Below, piece by piece: positions 1-9,078 of a stretch of 64,000 bases of DNA (positions are counted from its first letter, which is position 1; each line of letters starts with the position of its first letter). Below the pieces are notes generated by a model. That model made no database searches, was not told where the DNA came from, and worked only from the letters and a program-made list of their open reading frames with translations. The translations under genes were made by a program, and so were the position numbers. Source of the DNA: Streptomyces olivaceoviridis (GTDB lineage: Bacteria > Actinomycetota > Actinomycetes > Streptomycetales > Streptomycetaceae); contig NZ_BMUI01000012.1 in NCBI RefSeq assembly GCF_014650115.1, positions 186,001-250,000 of the forward strand, in the 5' to 3' direction.

Positions 1-567
1 GAGCGCGTGCGCCCGGGTGCGCGGGTCAGGGGCCATCGTCGCAGAACCGAGAGCCGGCACGATCACTTCACCCAGGGTGACCAGCGCCCGGCTGAGACTC
101 AGCCGCGTCTCCCGCTCACCGCGCCCGAGCTGCGTCGCCAGCACCGTGGCCAACGCGGATTCCTCGCCCTCCGGCACGAGCACGACGGCGGCGCGCCAGG
201 CGCTTCGCGCCACCTCGTCGTCGGCGTCGGACAGGAGTGTCCGTGTGATCGCCGGCCACGCCTGGCGGTCCCCGATCTTGGACAGTGTGTGCAGCGCCTG
301 GCTCCGGGCCTGCGCCCGCTCCGAGCGGACTTCGCGGAGCAGACCGGGCAGCGTCATGGACACCGGATGGCGGGCGAGCGCCCAGGTCAGCATGTCGCGG
401 ACGAAGAACTCGGGCTCGATCGCGCACCGCTCGACGAGCTTGTCGACGAAGCGCGGGTCGGGTGTCGTGCCGGCCGTCATGGCAGCCCGCAGCCGCACGG
501 AGGACCGGCTGTCCTCCAACCGCTGGAGCACTCGTACCGCATCCGTGTCCTGTCTCGGGATCGTCAT
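1..567 (-). CDS. HEAT-repeat protein, C-terminus beyond window edge
   Basis: The frame stays open from an ATG at 567 to base 1, giving 189 residues with no stop, so the gene continues outside the window. It reads as tandem alpha-helical units of about 30 residues (for example LPGLLREVRSERAQARSQAL, then a unit around GDRQAWPAITRTLLSDADDE), the pattern of HEAT or PBS-lyase-like repeats. Such repeats usually form a protein-binding solenoid. No enzyme motif, signal peptide or membrane segment is visible. A strong GGAGG lies about eight bases before the ATG, which fixes the start. The partner is unknown. Confidence 0.7.
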   Translation of the reverse strand, partial: MTIPRQDTDAVRVLQRLEDSRSSVRLRAAMTAGTTPDPRFVDKLVERCAIEPEFFVRDMLTWALARHPVSMTLPGLLREVRSERAQARSQALHTLSKIGDRQAWPAITRTLLSDADDEVARSAWRAAVVLVPEGEESALATVLATQLGRGERETRLSLSRALVTLGEVIVPALGSATMAPDPRTRAHAL

Positions 568-1307
568 CGAGACCACCTCCTCGGCGAGCAGTGAAGACCT
601 TGTCACCGTGTCAAGGTCAAACAGCCCGCAGAGCGGGCACGTCTCAGCGGATCGCCGGAGTGACCGGCGGCCGGGCCGGAGGGGCTGTGCTTCGGGCGGA
701 GGAATGCCGGACGGGCGGGCCGGGCCGGCAGGAGCTCCACGGCTGGGGACGCGCCCGCGCTCTGACCCACGCACACTGGATGTGTGCACGGGCTGACGGC
801 CGGCGGGGCGGCTGAGCGTGCGGACCTGCTCGCGACCGCCGCGGTGGAGAGCGTTGGCGATCGCGTGGCCGGCCGCACCGGGCGGCGAGGGACGGTCCAA
901 GGCTCAGCACCGCCACCTTCGCGGCATCGCCTGCCGGCTCGGTGACGCTCTGGCCGGGCTCCGCGCCCGTACCGGTGAGCCCGTGGAGTGGGAACCGGGG
1001 ACGGCCGCCGTCGCGGCCCCGGCTCACCCGGCCGCGGCCGGATCGGCGCGCGGCGCTTGCGCGTACGGGATCGCAGCGGCGGCGGAAGACCGGGCGGCCT
1101 CGCTGGACGAACTCGCCGGCCGGCTCCCGCACCACGCCCGCGCCTCCTCCTACCGGGCCGACGACATCGCCCCGCTCCGCACCGGACACGGCTCCGCGCC
1201 GGTGGCTACATGACACGGGGCCCGTCCAGGCCGCATCCTGGCCGACATGGATCCGCCGGTCGGCACGCGCCGCGCGGGGCGGCCGAACGCGCGGCGAGCG
1301 GTCATGG
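568..1307. other. 740-base stretch without a convincing intact gene
   Basis: No frame here has a good start, a ribosome binding site and a recognisable protein together. The plus frame ending at 1213 looks coding-like from about 945 (third codon positions nearly all G or C, sensible residues such as SLDELAGRLPHHARASSYR). Its upstream part shifts frame and lacks a Shine-Dalgarno sequence, so it may be the tail of a decayed gene. I could not name a family. No terminator or operator was obvious. Confidence 0.35.
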
Positions 1308-2045
1308 CTACCGGTGCTCGGGGTTCTCGTAGTCGTGGCGGCAGCCGGCGTCCCAGGCGGTGCGCTGGTTGCCGTAGGCGGGGATGCCTCCCAGGTCCTT
1401 CAGCGCCCGCGCCAGGTGCAGCAGGTTCCAGGTCATGAACGTGGTGTTGCGGTTGGTGAAGTCGTTCTGCGGTCCGCCCGAGCCGGGGTCGAGGTAGGAG
1501 GGTCCGGGCCCTGCCTCACCGATCCATCCCGCGTCGGCCTGGGGAGGGATGGTGTACCCCAGGTGCTGGAGACTGTAGAGGACGTTCATGGCGCAGTGTT
1601 TGACGCCGTCCTCGTTGCCGGTGATCAAGCAGCCGCCGACACGGCCGTAGTACGCGTACTGACCGGCGTCGTTCAGCAGACTGGAGCAGGCGTAGAGGCG
1701 TTCGATCACCTGCTTCATCACCGAGCTGTTGTCGCCGAGCCAGATCGGTCCGGCCAGCACGAGGATGTCGGCCGCCATGACCTGCCGGTACAGGTCCGGC
1801 CAGGCGTCCGTCTCCCAGCCGTGGTCCCTCATGTCGGGCCACACGCCGGTGGCGATGTCGTGGTCCACCGCCCGGACGACATCGACCCGTACGCCCTGGG
1901 CGGCCAGGATGCCGGTGCTCCGGTCGATCAGACCCTGGGTGTTGCTCGTCTCCGGCGAGCGCTTGAGGGTGCAGTTGATCACCAGGGCCCGCAGGTCGTC
2001 GTACCGGGCCGGAGGTGTCTCGGTGGACGGCGGCGAAGCGGTCAT
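1308..2045 (-). CDS. Flavodoxin-like NAD(P)H-dependent FMN reductase family protein
   Basis: The 245-residue protein opens its fold with LRALVINCTLKRSPETSNTQ, the beta-strand plus phosphate-binding loop typical of flavodoxin-like FMN reductases. The second flavin loop is LVLAGPIWLGDNSSVMKQVI, near residues 100-120. A cytosolic oxidoreductase that binds FMN and probably uses NAD(P)H is inferred; the substrate is unknown. A GGAGG eight bases before the ATG at 2045 sets the start, although the open frame runs about 42 codons further upstream. The gene lies downstream of a YCII-like gene on the same strand (186-base gap), so the two may be co-transcribed. Confidence 0.8.
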   Translation of the reverse strand: MTASPPSTETPPARYDDLRALVINCTLKRSPETSNTQGLIDRSTGILAAQGVRVDVVRAVDHDIATGVWPDMRDHGWETDAWPDLYRQVMAADILVLAGPIWLGDNSSVMKQVIERLYACSSLLNDAGQYAYYGRVGGCLITGNEDGVKHCAMNVLYSLQHLGYTIPPQADAGWIGEAGPGPSYLDPGSGGPQNDFTNRNTTFMTWNLLHLARALKDLGGIPAYGNQRTAWDAGCRHDYENPEHR

Positions 2046-2231
2046 ACGGTCCTCCCAGATTCCTGCCGCCACCCCTGCACGGCGGCGCACCCGCATCCAG
2101 ACCAAGCGTGTGGGCCGCCTCCGGCAGGCGCCACCACAACGCCTCCGAATGGCCGGGGCACCCCCGCGCACCCGGAAGCGGCCCGACAGCGTCTCGGGGG
2201 GAGCGCCGGCGATCCGGAGGGGTTCGGCGGG

Positions 2232-2783
2232 CTAGGAAGGGCGCCCGCCGAACTGCCAGTTGTGCACCTCGATGGCGTCGTACCGGTCCGGGGTCAGGAG
2301 GGCGCGTGCCGTGTCCGGGTCCGCAGCGCGGACCAACGCCGCCGTCCCCAGCCAGGTGGCGCCGTCGTCCGACAGCAGCGGCCCGTAGGCGATCAACCCG
2401 TCCCGGTCGGAGGGAACCGCGAGGTCGGCGGCTTGCCCCGTGCCGAGTCCGAGTACCAGGTACCGGTTGCCGCCGGTCCGGCCGCCGGGGAAGTCCCACA
2501 TGGTGCGCCCCAGCGTGTTGCGCCACCGTCGCAGCAGCACGTCCCGGTAGACGCCGGCCTGGTAGTTCGGCTCGTCGAAGGCGAACGCGCGGGCAGCGGC
2601 GGGATCGGGCAGGTCGACGATGCGCACGCTGCCGGTGGGTGTGCCGCCGTCGGCGGCCAGGGTCGGGCCCCGGGCGATCATCTCCTTCGCGTACTGGTCC
2701 ATGTACGACCAATGCTCTTCCCGTAGTTCGACGCGCAGGGGCAGGGAGCCGGGCCGGTCGCGGTGGTAAGAGAGGAACTCCAT
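2232..2783 (-). CDS. YCII-related / dimeric alpha-beta barrel protein
   Basis: The 183-residue product starts MEFLSYHRDRPGSLPLRVEL. The segment EHWSYMDQYAKEMIARGPTLAADG followed by GSVRIVDLPDPAAARAFAFDEP is the usual YCII layout: strand, helix, GP turn, strand, then a helix ending in a DEPY-like acidic motif. YCII proteins are small ferredoxin-fold proteins, often of unknown activity. The second half is longer than a minimal YCII protein and may be a second related unit. GAGGAG about ten bases upstream supports the ATG at 2783 over the GTG at 2801. It may share a transcript with the flavodoxin-like gene downstream. Confidence 0.65.
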   Translation of the reverse strand: MEFLSYHRDRPGSLPLRVELREEHWSYMDQYAKEMIARGPTLAADGGTPTGSVRIVDLPDPAAARAFAFDEPNYQAGVYRDVLLRRWRNTLGRTMWDFPGGRTGGNRYLVLGLGTGQAADLAVPSDRDGLIAYGPLLSDDGATWLGTAALVRAADPDTARALLTPDRYDAIEVHNWQFGGRPS

Positions 2784-2863
2784 GACCAAGGTTCTCCTCA
2801 CGGCGGTGACCGGGTCGAGCGGGTTTCACAGCGATGCGGCTCGGCGGCACGGGTGATGTCCGG

Positions 2864-4084
2864 CTAGTCCGTGGGGGCGGGTTCCGGCGCGGTGCCCGGG
2901 CGCGTACCGGAATCGGCCGGCTGCCGCTTCCCGTGCCTGTCCAGCGCCGCGAGGGTCAGGGTCACGGTGACCGAGGCGGCTGCCATCAGCGTCATCGCCG
3001 TGGCCGGGGAGGTCAGCTGGGCCAGCGTGCCCGCGAGGGCGGCGCCGACGCCCTGGAAGGCCGCCATTCCGGTGGCGTGCAGGCCGAGGGCCTGGCCCGC
3101 GAGGTCGTCGGGGGTGAGGGACATCAGGCGTTCCTGTAGGACCAGGCTCGCGGCGAAGCCGACGGAAGCGACGGTGACGGCCACGGCCGACAGCGCCACT
3201 CCCGGCCGTAGCACGAAGAACAGGTAGGGAGCCGCCAGCAGCAGGCGCAGCGGGATCGCGAGACGGGGGCGCACCGCGGGCGGTACCAGGCGGCCCACCG
3301 CCATGTCGCCCAGGAACATGCCCAGGGCCCCGAACGCGTAGAGCGTGCCGGCGGCTCCGGGGGCGTAGGAGACATAGAGCGAATCGCTCCCGACCACCAG
3401 GCCGTTGGGGACCCACAGGCCCAGGTACGTCAGGCGGCGGGGGCGCGAGGACCACAGGAGGGCGTTGGTGCGCCAGGTCGCGGAGACGGACGGGCGGCCG
3501 GAGGAGCGCGGCGGGCGGGCCGTGAGGCTCAGGCGGGTGATGAGGGCCGACACCAGGTACAGCGCCGCGGCGAGGAGCAGACAGGTGCGCGGGGACAGCA
3601 GCGCCAGCAGTGCGCCGCCCGTCGCGAACCCGGCCACCTGCGTCAGCCCCCAGAGCATGTTGAAGACCGAACGGCCCAGGACGTAGCCGTCCTTGGACAG
3701 GATCTCGTTCAGCAGTCCCCCGCGCACTCCCCCGCCCAGCGAGGCGACCAGCCCCTGTGCGACGACGACGGCGAAGACCGCCCAGACCGGCAGGCCGGGC
3801 AGCGCCAGCACCACCGTGGCACCCGCGAAGGCGAGGGCGAGGCCGGACAGGATCGCACGCGAGGGCAGACGGTCGGCGCCCGAGAGCAGGAACGCGGCCC
3901 CCAGCAACTGCGCCAGTTGCGGGCCGAACATGCTCACCGCCGACAGGAGCGGGGAGCCGGTGGCCCGGAAGACCAGCGTGCCGAGGGCCAGGCCGCCGAT
4001 CGTCTGGGCCGCGGCGAAGGCGGCGAACGAGAGCAGGAACGGGGTGAACTCCGGGGTGCGGAACAAGGCTCGGTAGCTGCGCAT
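2864..4084 (-). CDS. MFS transporter, probably a drug or metabolite exporter
   Basis: This 406-residue protein is almost entirely hydrophobic, with about twelve membrane segments in two halves. The first is FLLSFAAFAAAQTIGGLALG. The middle linker is polar and arginine-rich (LTARPPRSSGRPS), as in major facilitator proteins. The cytoplasmic tail is proline- and charge-rich. Proton-driven export across the plasma membrane is inferred from family and context; the substrate cannot be told. The gene is divergent from an ArsR-type regulator 68 bases away, a common exporter/repressor arrangement in Streptomyces. The start at 4084 is chosen because membrane homology begins right after it; the upstream Shine-Dalgarno is weak. 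Confidence 0.85.
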   Translation of the reverse strand: MRSYRALFRTPEFTPFLLSFAAFAAAQTIGGLALGTLVFRATGSPLLSAVSMFGPQLAQLLGAAFLLSGADRLPSRAILSGLALAFAGATVVLALPGLPVWAVFAVVVAQGLVASLGGGVRGGLLNEILSKDGYVLGRSVFNMLWGLTQVAGFATGGALLALLSPRTCLLLAAALYLVSALITRLSLTARPPRSSGRPSVSATWRTNALLWSSRPRRLTYLGLWVPNGLVVGSDSLYVSYAPGAAGTLYAFGALGMFLGDMAVGRLVPPAVRPRLAIPLRLLLAAPYLFFVLRPGVALSAVAVTVASVGFAASLVLQERLMSLTPDDLAGQALGLHATGMAAFQGVGAALAGTLAQLTSPATAMTLMAAASVTVTLTLAALDRHGKRQPADSGTRPGTAPEPAPTD

Positions 4085-4121
4085 GCGTCGCAGTCTCGGA
4101 GCGGTCCTCGGGCCGTGTTTA

Positions 4122-4145
4122 ATGTTTCGGCCACAGACGAAAGAT
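4122..4145. promoter_or_regulatory. Inverted repeat between divergent exporter and regulator
   Basis: ATGTTTCG (4122-4129) and CGAAAGAT (4138-4145) form an inverted repeat matching at seven of eight positions, with an 8-base spacer. It lies in the 68-base gap between the MFS exporter and the ArsR-type gene and ends seven bases before the regulator's ATG. This is a good place for an autoregulatory operator. Binding is inferred. Confidence 0.5.
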
Positions 4146-4152
4146 CGTACGC

Positions 4153-5247
4153 ATGGGCCTCTGGCGGATCGGCACCGACACCCTCGCTCGTAGCCGGTTC
4201 GTGCTCTCCCCCTTCGCCGAGACCTTCGCGAGCCTGAAGCTGTTGCACGCGGGAACCGGCTCCCACCCGGGCGAGGAGGCATGGCTGCGCGCGCACCTGC
4301 CCGGCTACCGCGCGCGCCTCGCGGCAGACCCGGTGGCCGCGCACCTCGTGCGGGCGGCACTCGGCACCTCGTGGATCGCCGACTTCTTCTGCCCCACCTC
4401 ATGCGTCGGCGAGAGCTTCGAGGGGACCGTGGCCCGGGTGCGGGCGGCCGGGGCCGACCAGGCGCGGGCCAACCTCCGCGTCTCCCTCCGCGGCCCCCTC
4501 CCCGCGGCCCTGGAGCGCGACGACCTGCCCGAGCGGGCGACCGCGCTGCTGACCTCCGTCTGGGAGGAGACCGTACGGCCGTACTGGGACCGTCGGCGGC
4601 GCATCCTGGAGGCCGACATGGTCGCGCGGACGGCGCGGGTGAACCAGGGTGGCTGGGCGGCCGTGCTGGACTCGCTGCGGCCGGGGACGCGGTGGCTCGG
4701 GGAGAGCCGGTTCCAGGTCAACCTGAACGCGTATCCGCCCCGGGAGGTGGCCGCCGGGGCGGAGCTGCTGTTCATGCCGGTGACGCCGAGGACCGGGTGG
4801 GTGTCGTGGGAGGGGCGGGAGCGGTACGCCGTCGTCTACGCGTGTCTCGGCGTACTCGCCGAGGACCACGACCGGCGGCCCGTCCCGGCCGGGCTCGGGG
4901 CGCTCATCGGGACCGCGCGGGCCGGATTGCTGACGCTGCTCGGCACTCCCATGAGCACGACCCAACTGGTCGCCGTGACCGGGCAGGCGCTGGGGTCGGT
5001 GGGCGGGCATCTGCGGGTGCTGCTGGACGCGGGTCTGGTGGAGCGACGGCGCGCCGGACGGTCGGTGCTGTACGTCCGGACGGCGGCCGGGGAGGTGCTC
5101 ATGGAGGCGTCGGGGGCCGGCACCCGTCACCCGGAGCCGGAACCGGGAGATCCACCAGCCGGCGCGGCCCTGCGGCCCCGCACCGCCGGCGGAGAGCGGC
5201 CCGGGAACGGCCACGTTCAGGAGACCGGGCGGCCGGCCACGGTGTAA
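4153..5247 (+). CDS. ArsR-type winged-helix regulator with long N-terminal domain
   Basis: The 364-residue protein has a large N-terminal region of unknown fold (residues 1 to about 255) and a C-terminal winged helix. The C-terminal part reads LLTLLGTPMSTTQLVAVTGQ, then the recognition helix GSVGGHLRVLLDAGLVERRR, then the wing GRSVLYVRT, as in ArsR/SmtB repressors. No metal-binding cysteine pair of the classic ArsR type is visible. It is divergent from the MFS exporter and probably represses it. There is no Shine-Dalgarno upstream and the candidate operator ends seven bases before the ATG, so the mRNA may be leaderless. The tail after about residue 315 looks disordered. Confidence 0.8.
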   Translation: MGLWRIGTDTLARSRFVLSPFAETFASLKLLHAGTGSHPGEEAWLRAHLPGYRARLAADPVAAHLVRAALGTSWIADFFCPTSCVGESFEGTVARVRAAGADQARANLRVSLRGPLPAALERDDLPERATALLTSVWEETVRPYWDRRRRILEADMVARTARVNQGGWAAVLDSLRPGTRWLGESRFQVNLNAYPPREVAAGAELLFMPVTPRTGWVSWEGRERYAVVYACLGVLAEDHDRRPVPAGLGALIGTARAGLLTLLGTPMSTTQLVAVTGQALGSVGGHLRVLLDAGLVERRRAGRSVLYVRTAAGEVLMEASGAGTRHPEPEPGDPPAGAALRPRTAGGERPGNGHVQETGRPATV

Positions 5248-5810
<563 letters not shown>

Positions 5811-6578
5811 GTGGACATCACCGTCCAGAGCTTTGCCGTCGCCAACCTGCGCCGCCGCCCCGCAGCGGTCGAGATCGGCGGCTTCGTCGCGGGATTCGAT
5901 CCGGCGACGACCAGCCCCTACGTCAACTACGCGACCCCCGTGCCCGGCATCCGTCCAACCGACCGGGACGTCGCCGCGCTGATCGAGGCGTTCCGTGGGC
6001 GCGGACTCACGCCGCGGTTGGAGTTCGCCCCCGAGGCCGCGCCCGCCGTGGCCCCGGCACTGCGCCGGGCGGGGTTCACCACGGAGGCGGTGCACGCATA
6101 CATGGTCTGTACTCCCGGCACGTTGACCCCGCGGCCGAACGGCCACCGGGCGGTCGCCGGACCCGGCGTGGAGATCCCGCGCACGGATGAGGACTATGCG
6201 GCGATCGACGCTGCCCTGTCCGAGGCGTTCGCCGGTGACTTCACGCCCTCTCCCGAAGGCGCCGCCCGGCTGCGGCGCACTCAGGAGAACGGCGGTGCCG
6301 TCCGGTTCGTCCGGGCCCCCGACGGCGGATGCGCCGGAGCGGCCTCCTGCTCCGCGCCGGCCGTGGGCACGTCGGAGCTGTCGGGTGTGGGGACCCGTCC
6401 CGCCCTTCGCGGCCGCGGAGTCGCCGCCTCGGTCACGGCCGCGCTGACCGAGGCCATGTTCTCTCAAGGAGCAGGATCGGTCTGGCTGGAGTACTCGGGC
6501 GAAGGCTCCCGCCGCGTGTACGAACGCGTCGGCTACCGGCCCCGAGGCACTCGTCTGTACATGAGCCTCGAAGGATGA
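5811..6578 (+). CDS. GNAT-family N-acetyltransferase
   Basis: The 255-residue protein carries the GNAT acetyl-CoA loop in its last third, VGTRPALRGRGVAASVTAAL (RGRGVA as the Q/RxxGxG/A motif). This is followed by the final strand and helix WLEYSGEGSRRVYERVGYRP, the usual motif B region. It should transfer an acetyl group from acetyl-CoA to an unknown amine in the cytosol. The first 130 residues are an accessory region seen in many actinobacterial GNATs. The GTG at 5811 is preferred because GTGAGG lies eight bases upstream; the frame is open further 5' but crosses non-coding repeats. It stands alone on its strand. Confidence 0.75.
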   Translation: MDITVQSFAVANLRRRPAAVEIGGFVAGFDPATTSPYVNYATPVPGIRPTDRDVAALIEAFRGRGLTPRLEFAPEAAPAVAPALRRAGFTTEAVHAYMVCTPGTLTPRPNGHRAVAGPGVEIPRTDEDYAAIDAALSEAFAGDFTPSPEGAARLRRTQENGGAVRFVRAPDGGCAGAASCSAPAVGTSELSGVGTRPALRGRGVAASVTAALTEAMFSQGAGSVWLEYSGEGSRRVYERVGYRPRGTRLYMSLEG

Positions 6579-6677
6579 GGCGGGAGTGGTGACGTCCTCT
6601 CAGGCCGGAGTGGCCGCATAGGGGAGGACTTACCGCAAGCGTGTCAGCGGGTGGGAGGACGGCACCCAGGCGACCGT

Positions 6678-7131
6678 TCACGTACAGGGCGGCCGGTAGG
6701 AGAGACTGCCCAGGCGGTGTCGCCACTGCGCGCGGCTGAGGGCGTTGCCGGTCGTGTCGCAGATGTGGTGCACGACCCGGTCGATGTCCAGGTCCCACAG
6801 CCTGATGGTGCCGTCAACGCCTGAGGTCGCCAGCGTGTGGCCGGCAGGGCCCAGTACGGCCCTGTCGACCGCGCCGGTGTGGCCCACGAGCGCGTCGCCC
6901 GTGGTGGAGGGACGCGCCGGATCGGTGACGTCCCACAGTCTGATCATGCCGTCCGTGGTGCCGGTGGCGAAGGTGCGTCCATCGGGGCCGAACGCGAGGG
7001 CGGAGACGAGGCCGGCGCTGTCGGTGGGCGGACTGAGCGGCCTGGGATGGGCAGCGCGGGCGACGGTCCACAGGCGGAGGGTTCCGTCGGCGGTGGCCAC
7101 GGCGAGCGTGTGTCCGCGCGGGGCGAACGAG
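6678..7131 (-). pseudogene. WD40-repeat protein remnant, 5' end lost
   Basis: About 150 residues remain of a WD40 protein. Repeats are clear at LAVATADGTLRLW, FATGTTDGMIRLWDV and LATSGVDGTIRLWDL, each ending in the usual W-D. The C-terminal tail (HHICDTTGNALSRAQWRHRL, then YRPP) resembles the end of large actinobacterial NACHT or kinase proteins with WD40 propellers. Homology starts abruptly inside a repeat near 7131 with no start or ribosome binding site, and a fragment of another gene begins there on the other strand. This is a 3' fragment, almost certainly inactive. Confidence 0.7.
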
Positions 7132-7278
7132 GACGGTCCCACCTTCCAGGCGCACACCAAGGCGGTCAACTGGGTCCGGGGACGCTGGGTGAAGGTCTGC
7201 GGCGCCTACTGGCGCATGCACTCCAACGGCGTTCCGTACGTGGCGAAGAGCGCCTGTTCCAAGTGGTACGCCAGCTAA
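7132..7278 (+). pseudogene. C-terminal fragment of a small, probably secreted protein
   Basis: The last 49 codons of this frame read as a compact tail rich in aromatic residues with two cysteines (WVKVCGAYWRMHSNGVPYVA, then KSACSKWYAS). There is no start codon with a ribosome binding site, and the upstream sequence is the antisense of the WD40 remnant. The 5' part seems to have been lost at a junction near 7131. The family is not recognised; the two cysteines suggest an exported disulfide protein. Confidence 0.4.
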
Positions 7279-7405
7279 CACACGGGAGGTGGGGCGGCGC
7301 CGCGGCCGCGGGGATCCTCGCGGCCGCGTGCGCCCCCGTCCGACGCCGGACGAGCTGACCGGCACCGCCACGCCTCGGTGAATCATCAGAAACGAGACAG
7401 ATCTC

Positions 7406-7785
7406 ATGCGTATGTACCGCATCGGCAAGGCGGCGGCAGTCAGCGCCGCGACCGCGCTCCTGACGATCGGCACCATCGGCCAGGCCGCCGCCTCCCGGTC
7501 CGCGCCCGACATCGGCGACGGACACCACAACAACAAGCACGCGGTGTGGTGCGTGCAGCACCTCCTCAACGACGTCGCCAAGCGCTACGGGCACGGTCGC
7601 CCCCTGACGGAGGACGGCCTGTGGGAGCCGAAGACCAAGCGCTGATCACGTGGTACCAGGGCTTCGACGGCCTGCACCGGGACGGCATCGTCGGCAAGGA
7701 GACCGGCGGCTGGCTCCTGATCGACGGCGACCCCTACTACGGCGGCCACAACTACTGCTACAGGTACGTGCCCTCGCGGTTCTGA
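7406..7785 (+). pseudogene. Secreted peptidoglycan-binding protein broken by a frameshift
   Basis: The first frame encodes a Sec signal peptide (MRMYRIGKAAAVSAATALLT, then GQAAAS) and the start of a PG_binding_1 domain (HAVWCVQHLLNDVAKRYG, then GLWEPKTKR), and stops at 7645 after 79 codons. The rest of the domain continues in another frame (ALITWYQGFDGLHRDGIVGK, then HNYCYRYVPSRF) and stops at 7785. One missing base near 7638-7641 would rejoin them as WEPKTKALITWYQ. It is either a real pseudogene or a sequencing error. The intact form would be an exported cell-wall protein of about 125 residues. The next gene downstream also carries PG_binding domains. Confidence 0.7.
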
Positions 7786-8025
7786 CCCGCCGCGGTCGGG
7801 GGGCGGACGGCACAGCGCGCGGCGGTCTTCCCGGCGTACTGGCGACGACGCGAACCGCGTCCGCGTGCAGGGTCAAGGGGTCGCTTCGCGGCGTCATCAC
7901 CCCGCCGCCCGAACTGCCTCGGCGGCGCAGCAGCACAGCCGGCCGGACGGCCGTCGCAGCGACACGGCGACACGACGACACCCACGAGACATCACCGAAG
8001 TGACGACATCGACGAGGAGTTTCCC

Positions 8026-8934
8026 ATGACATTCGCTGTACGGCCCCGACACCGCAAAGGCACCGCGGCGCTGGGCGTCCTGACCGCCGCGCTCGCGGCG
8101 ACCGGCATGCTGGTCGGCACGCCGAGCCCGGCGGTGGCGACCACCACCTCCGAGGTGAGACTGACGCAGACCGACCTCAACGGCCTGGCCTACGACGCCG
8201 GGACGGTCGACGGCGTCCCCGGCGCCCGGACCAAGGCGGCCACCGCGTCCTTCCAGAGCGACCGCTGCCTGACCGTGGACGGGGCGATCGGCCCGCAGAC
8301 CCTCGGCGGCCTGCGGAGTGTGGTCAAGCAAGTCCAGGCCAAGGCCAGGGTCACCGCGGACGGAACGTACGGCTCCGACACCACCGGCGCGGTGAAGCGG
8401 TACCAACGTGCCCACCACCTCGACGCCGACGGCATCGCCGGACCGGACACCATGAAGTCCATGGGCATCACCCGTGTGGTGCCCGGATGCCACACCACGG
8501 GCGCGCTGCGCACCAAGATCGTGAGGATCGCGAAGAGCCAGATCGGGGTGACGGAGGGCCGGGGCAAGTGCGTCCCGGGCAAGCCGTACAGCATCTGCGC
8601 CGACTGGTGCGCGGCCTTCGCCACGTGGGAGTGGCGCGAAGCCGGGGTACGCGTTCCGTTCATGAAGTCCGTGCCCGGCGTCTACGACTGGGCGGTCGCC
8701 CACGGCAAGTGGGTGGGCACCAGCCGGCTGTCCACCACCCGGCCGGGTGACTTGATCATCTTCGGCCACGCCGGTTACCGCTACCACATCGGCGTCGTCG
8801 ACCATGTCAGTGGCCGCTCCGTCCGGGTGATCTCCGGCAACACCGCCGACCCCCGCGGCTCCGGCCGGATCGGTGTCTACGACAAGACCTACCCGCTGTC
8901 CGGCTCGGTCTTCTACGGCCTGGTCCGCCCGTAG
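8026..8934 (+). CDS. Secreted peptidoglycan-binding CHAP hydrolase
   Basis: This 302-residue protein has an arginine/lysine-led signal peptide ending near ATTTSEV (residues 1 to about 42). Next come two PG_binding_1 domains (about 45-100 and 100-150; GTVDGVPGARTKAATASFQ and ADGTYGSDTTGAVKRYQRAH). The C-terminal CHAP domain (about 165-300) has its catalytic cysteine in ADWCAAFATWEW and its histidine in YRYHIGVVDHV. CHAP enzymes cut peptidoglycan as amidases or endopeptidases, so this is probably an exported wall-remodelling enzyme. GAGGAG lies before the ATG. A strong hairpin follows 16 bases after the stop. Confidence 0.85.
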   Translation: MTFAVRPRHRKGTAALGVLTAALAATGMLVGTPSPAVATTTSEVRLTQTDLNGLAYDAGTVDGVPGARTKAATASFQSDRCLTVDGAIGPQTLGGLRSVVKQVQAKARVTADGTYGSDTTGAVKRYQRAHHLDADGIAGPDTMKSMGITRVVPGCHTTGALRTKIVRIAKSQIGVTEGRGKCVPGKPYSICADWCAAFATWEWREAGVRVPFMKSVPGVYDWAVAHGKWVGTSRLSTTRPGDLIIFGHAGYRYHIGVVDHVSGRSVRVISGNTADPRGSGRIGVYDKTYPLSGSVFYGLVRP

Positions 8935-8950
8935 TCCGACACCCGTCAAG

Positions 8951-8977
8951 GGCGGGCGGCCCGCACGGCCGCCCGCC
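8951..8977 (+). terminator. Hairpin terminator after the CHAP hydrolase gene
   Basis: GGCGGGCGGCC (8951-8961) and GGCCGCCCGCC (8967-8977) are perfect 11-base arms around a 5-base loop. It begins 16 bases after the stop and has no U tract, as is usual for Streptomyces. Confidence 0.75.
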
Positions 8978-9078
8978 TCCGCGCAGGGGCCGTCATCGCT
9001 GTGCGGCGGCGCCCTGGAGCAGCGGCGTGTGCTCAGGTCGGCGGCCTGGGTGTCGGTGGCGGCACGTACGGTCCGCGT

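Noticed and set aside
818..1213. 131-codon plus ORF
   Set aside because: The second half looks coding but the first half is out of frame and lacks a ribosome binding site; reported only as a possible relic.
942..2726. 594-codon plus ORF spanning the flavodoxin and YCII-like genes
   Set aside because: It overlaps two genes with good ribosome binding sites and recognised folds on the other strand, and has no recognisable fold itself.
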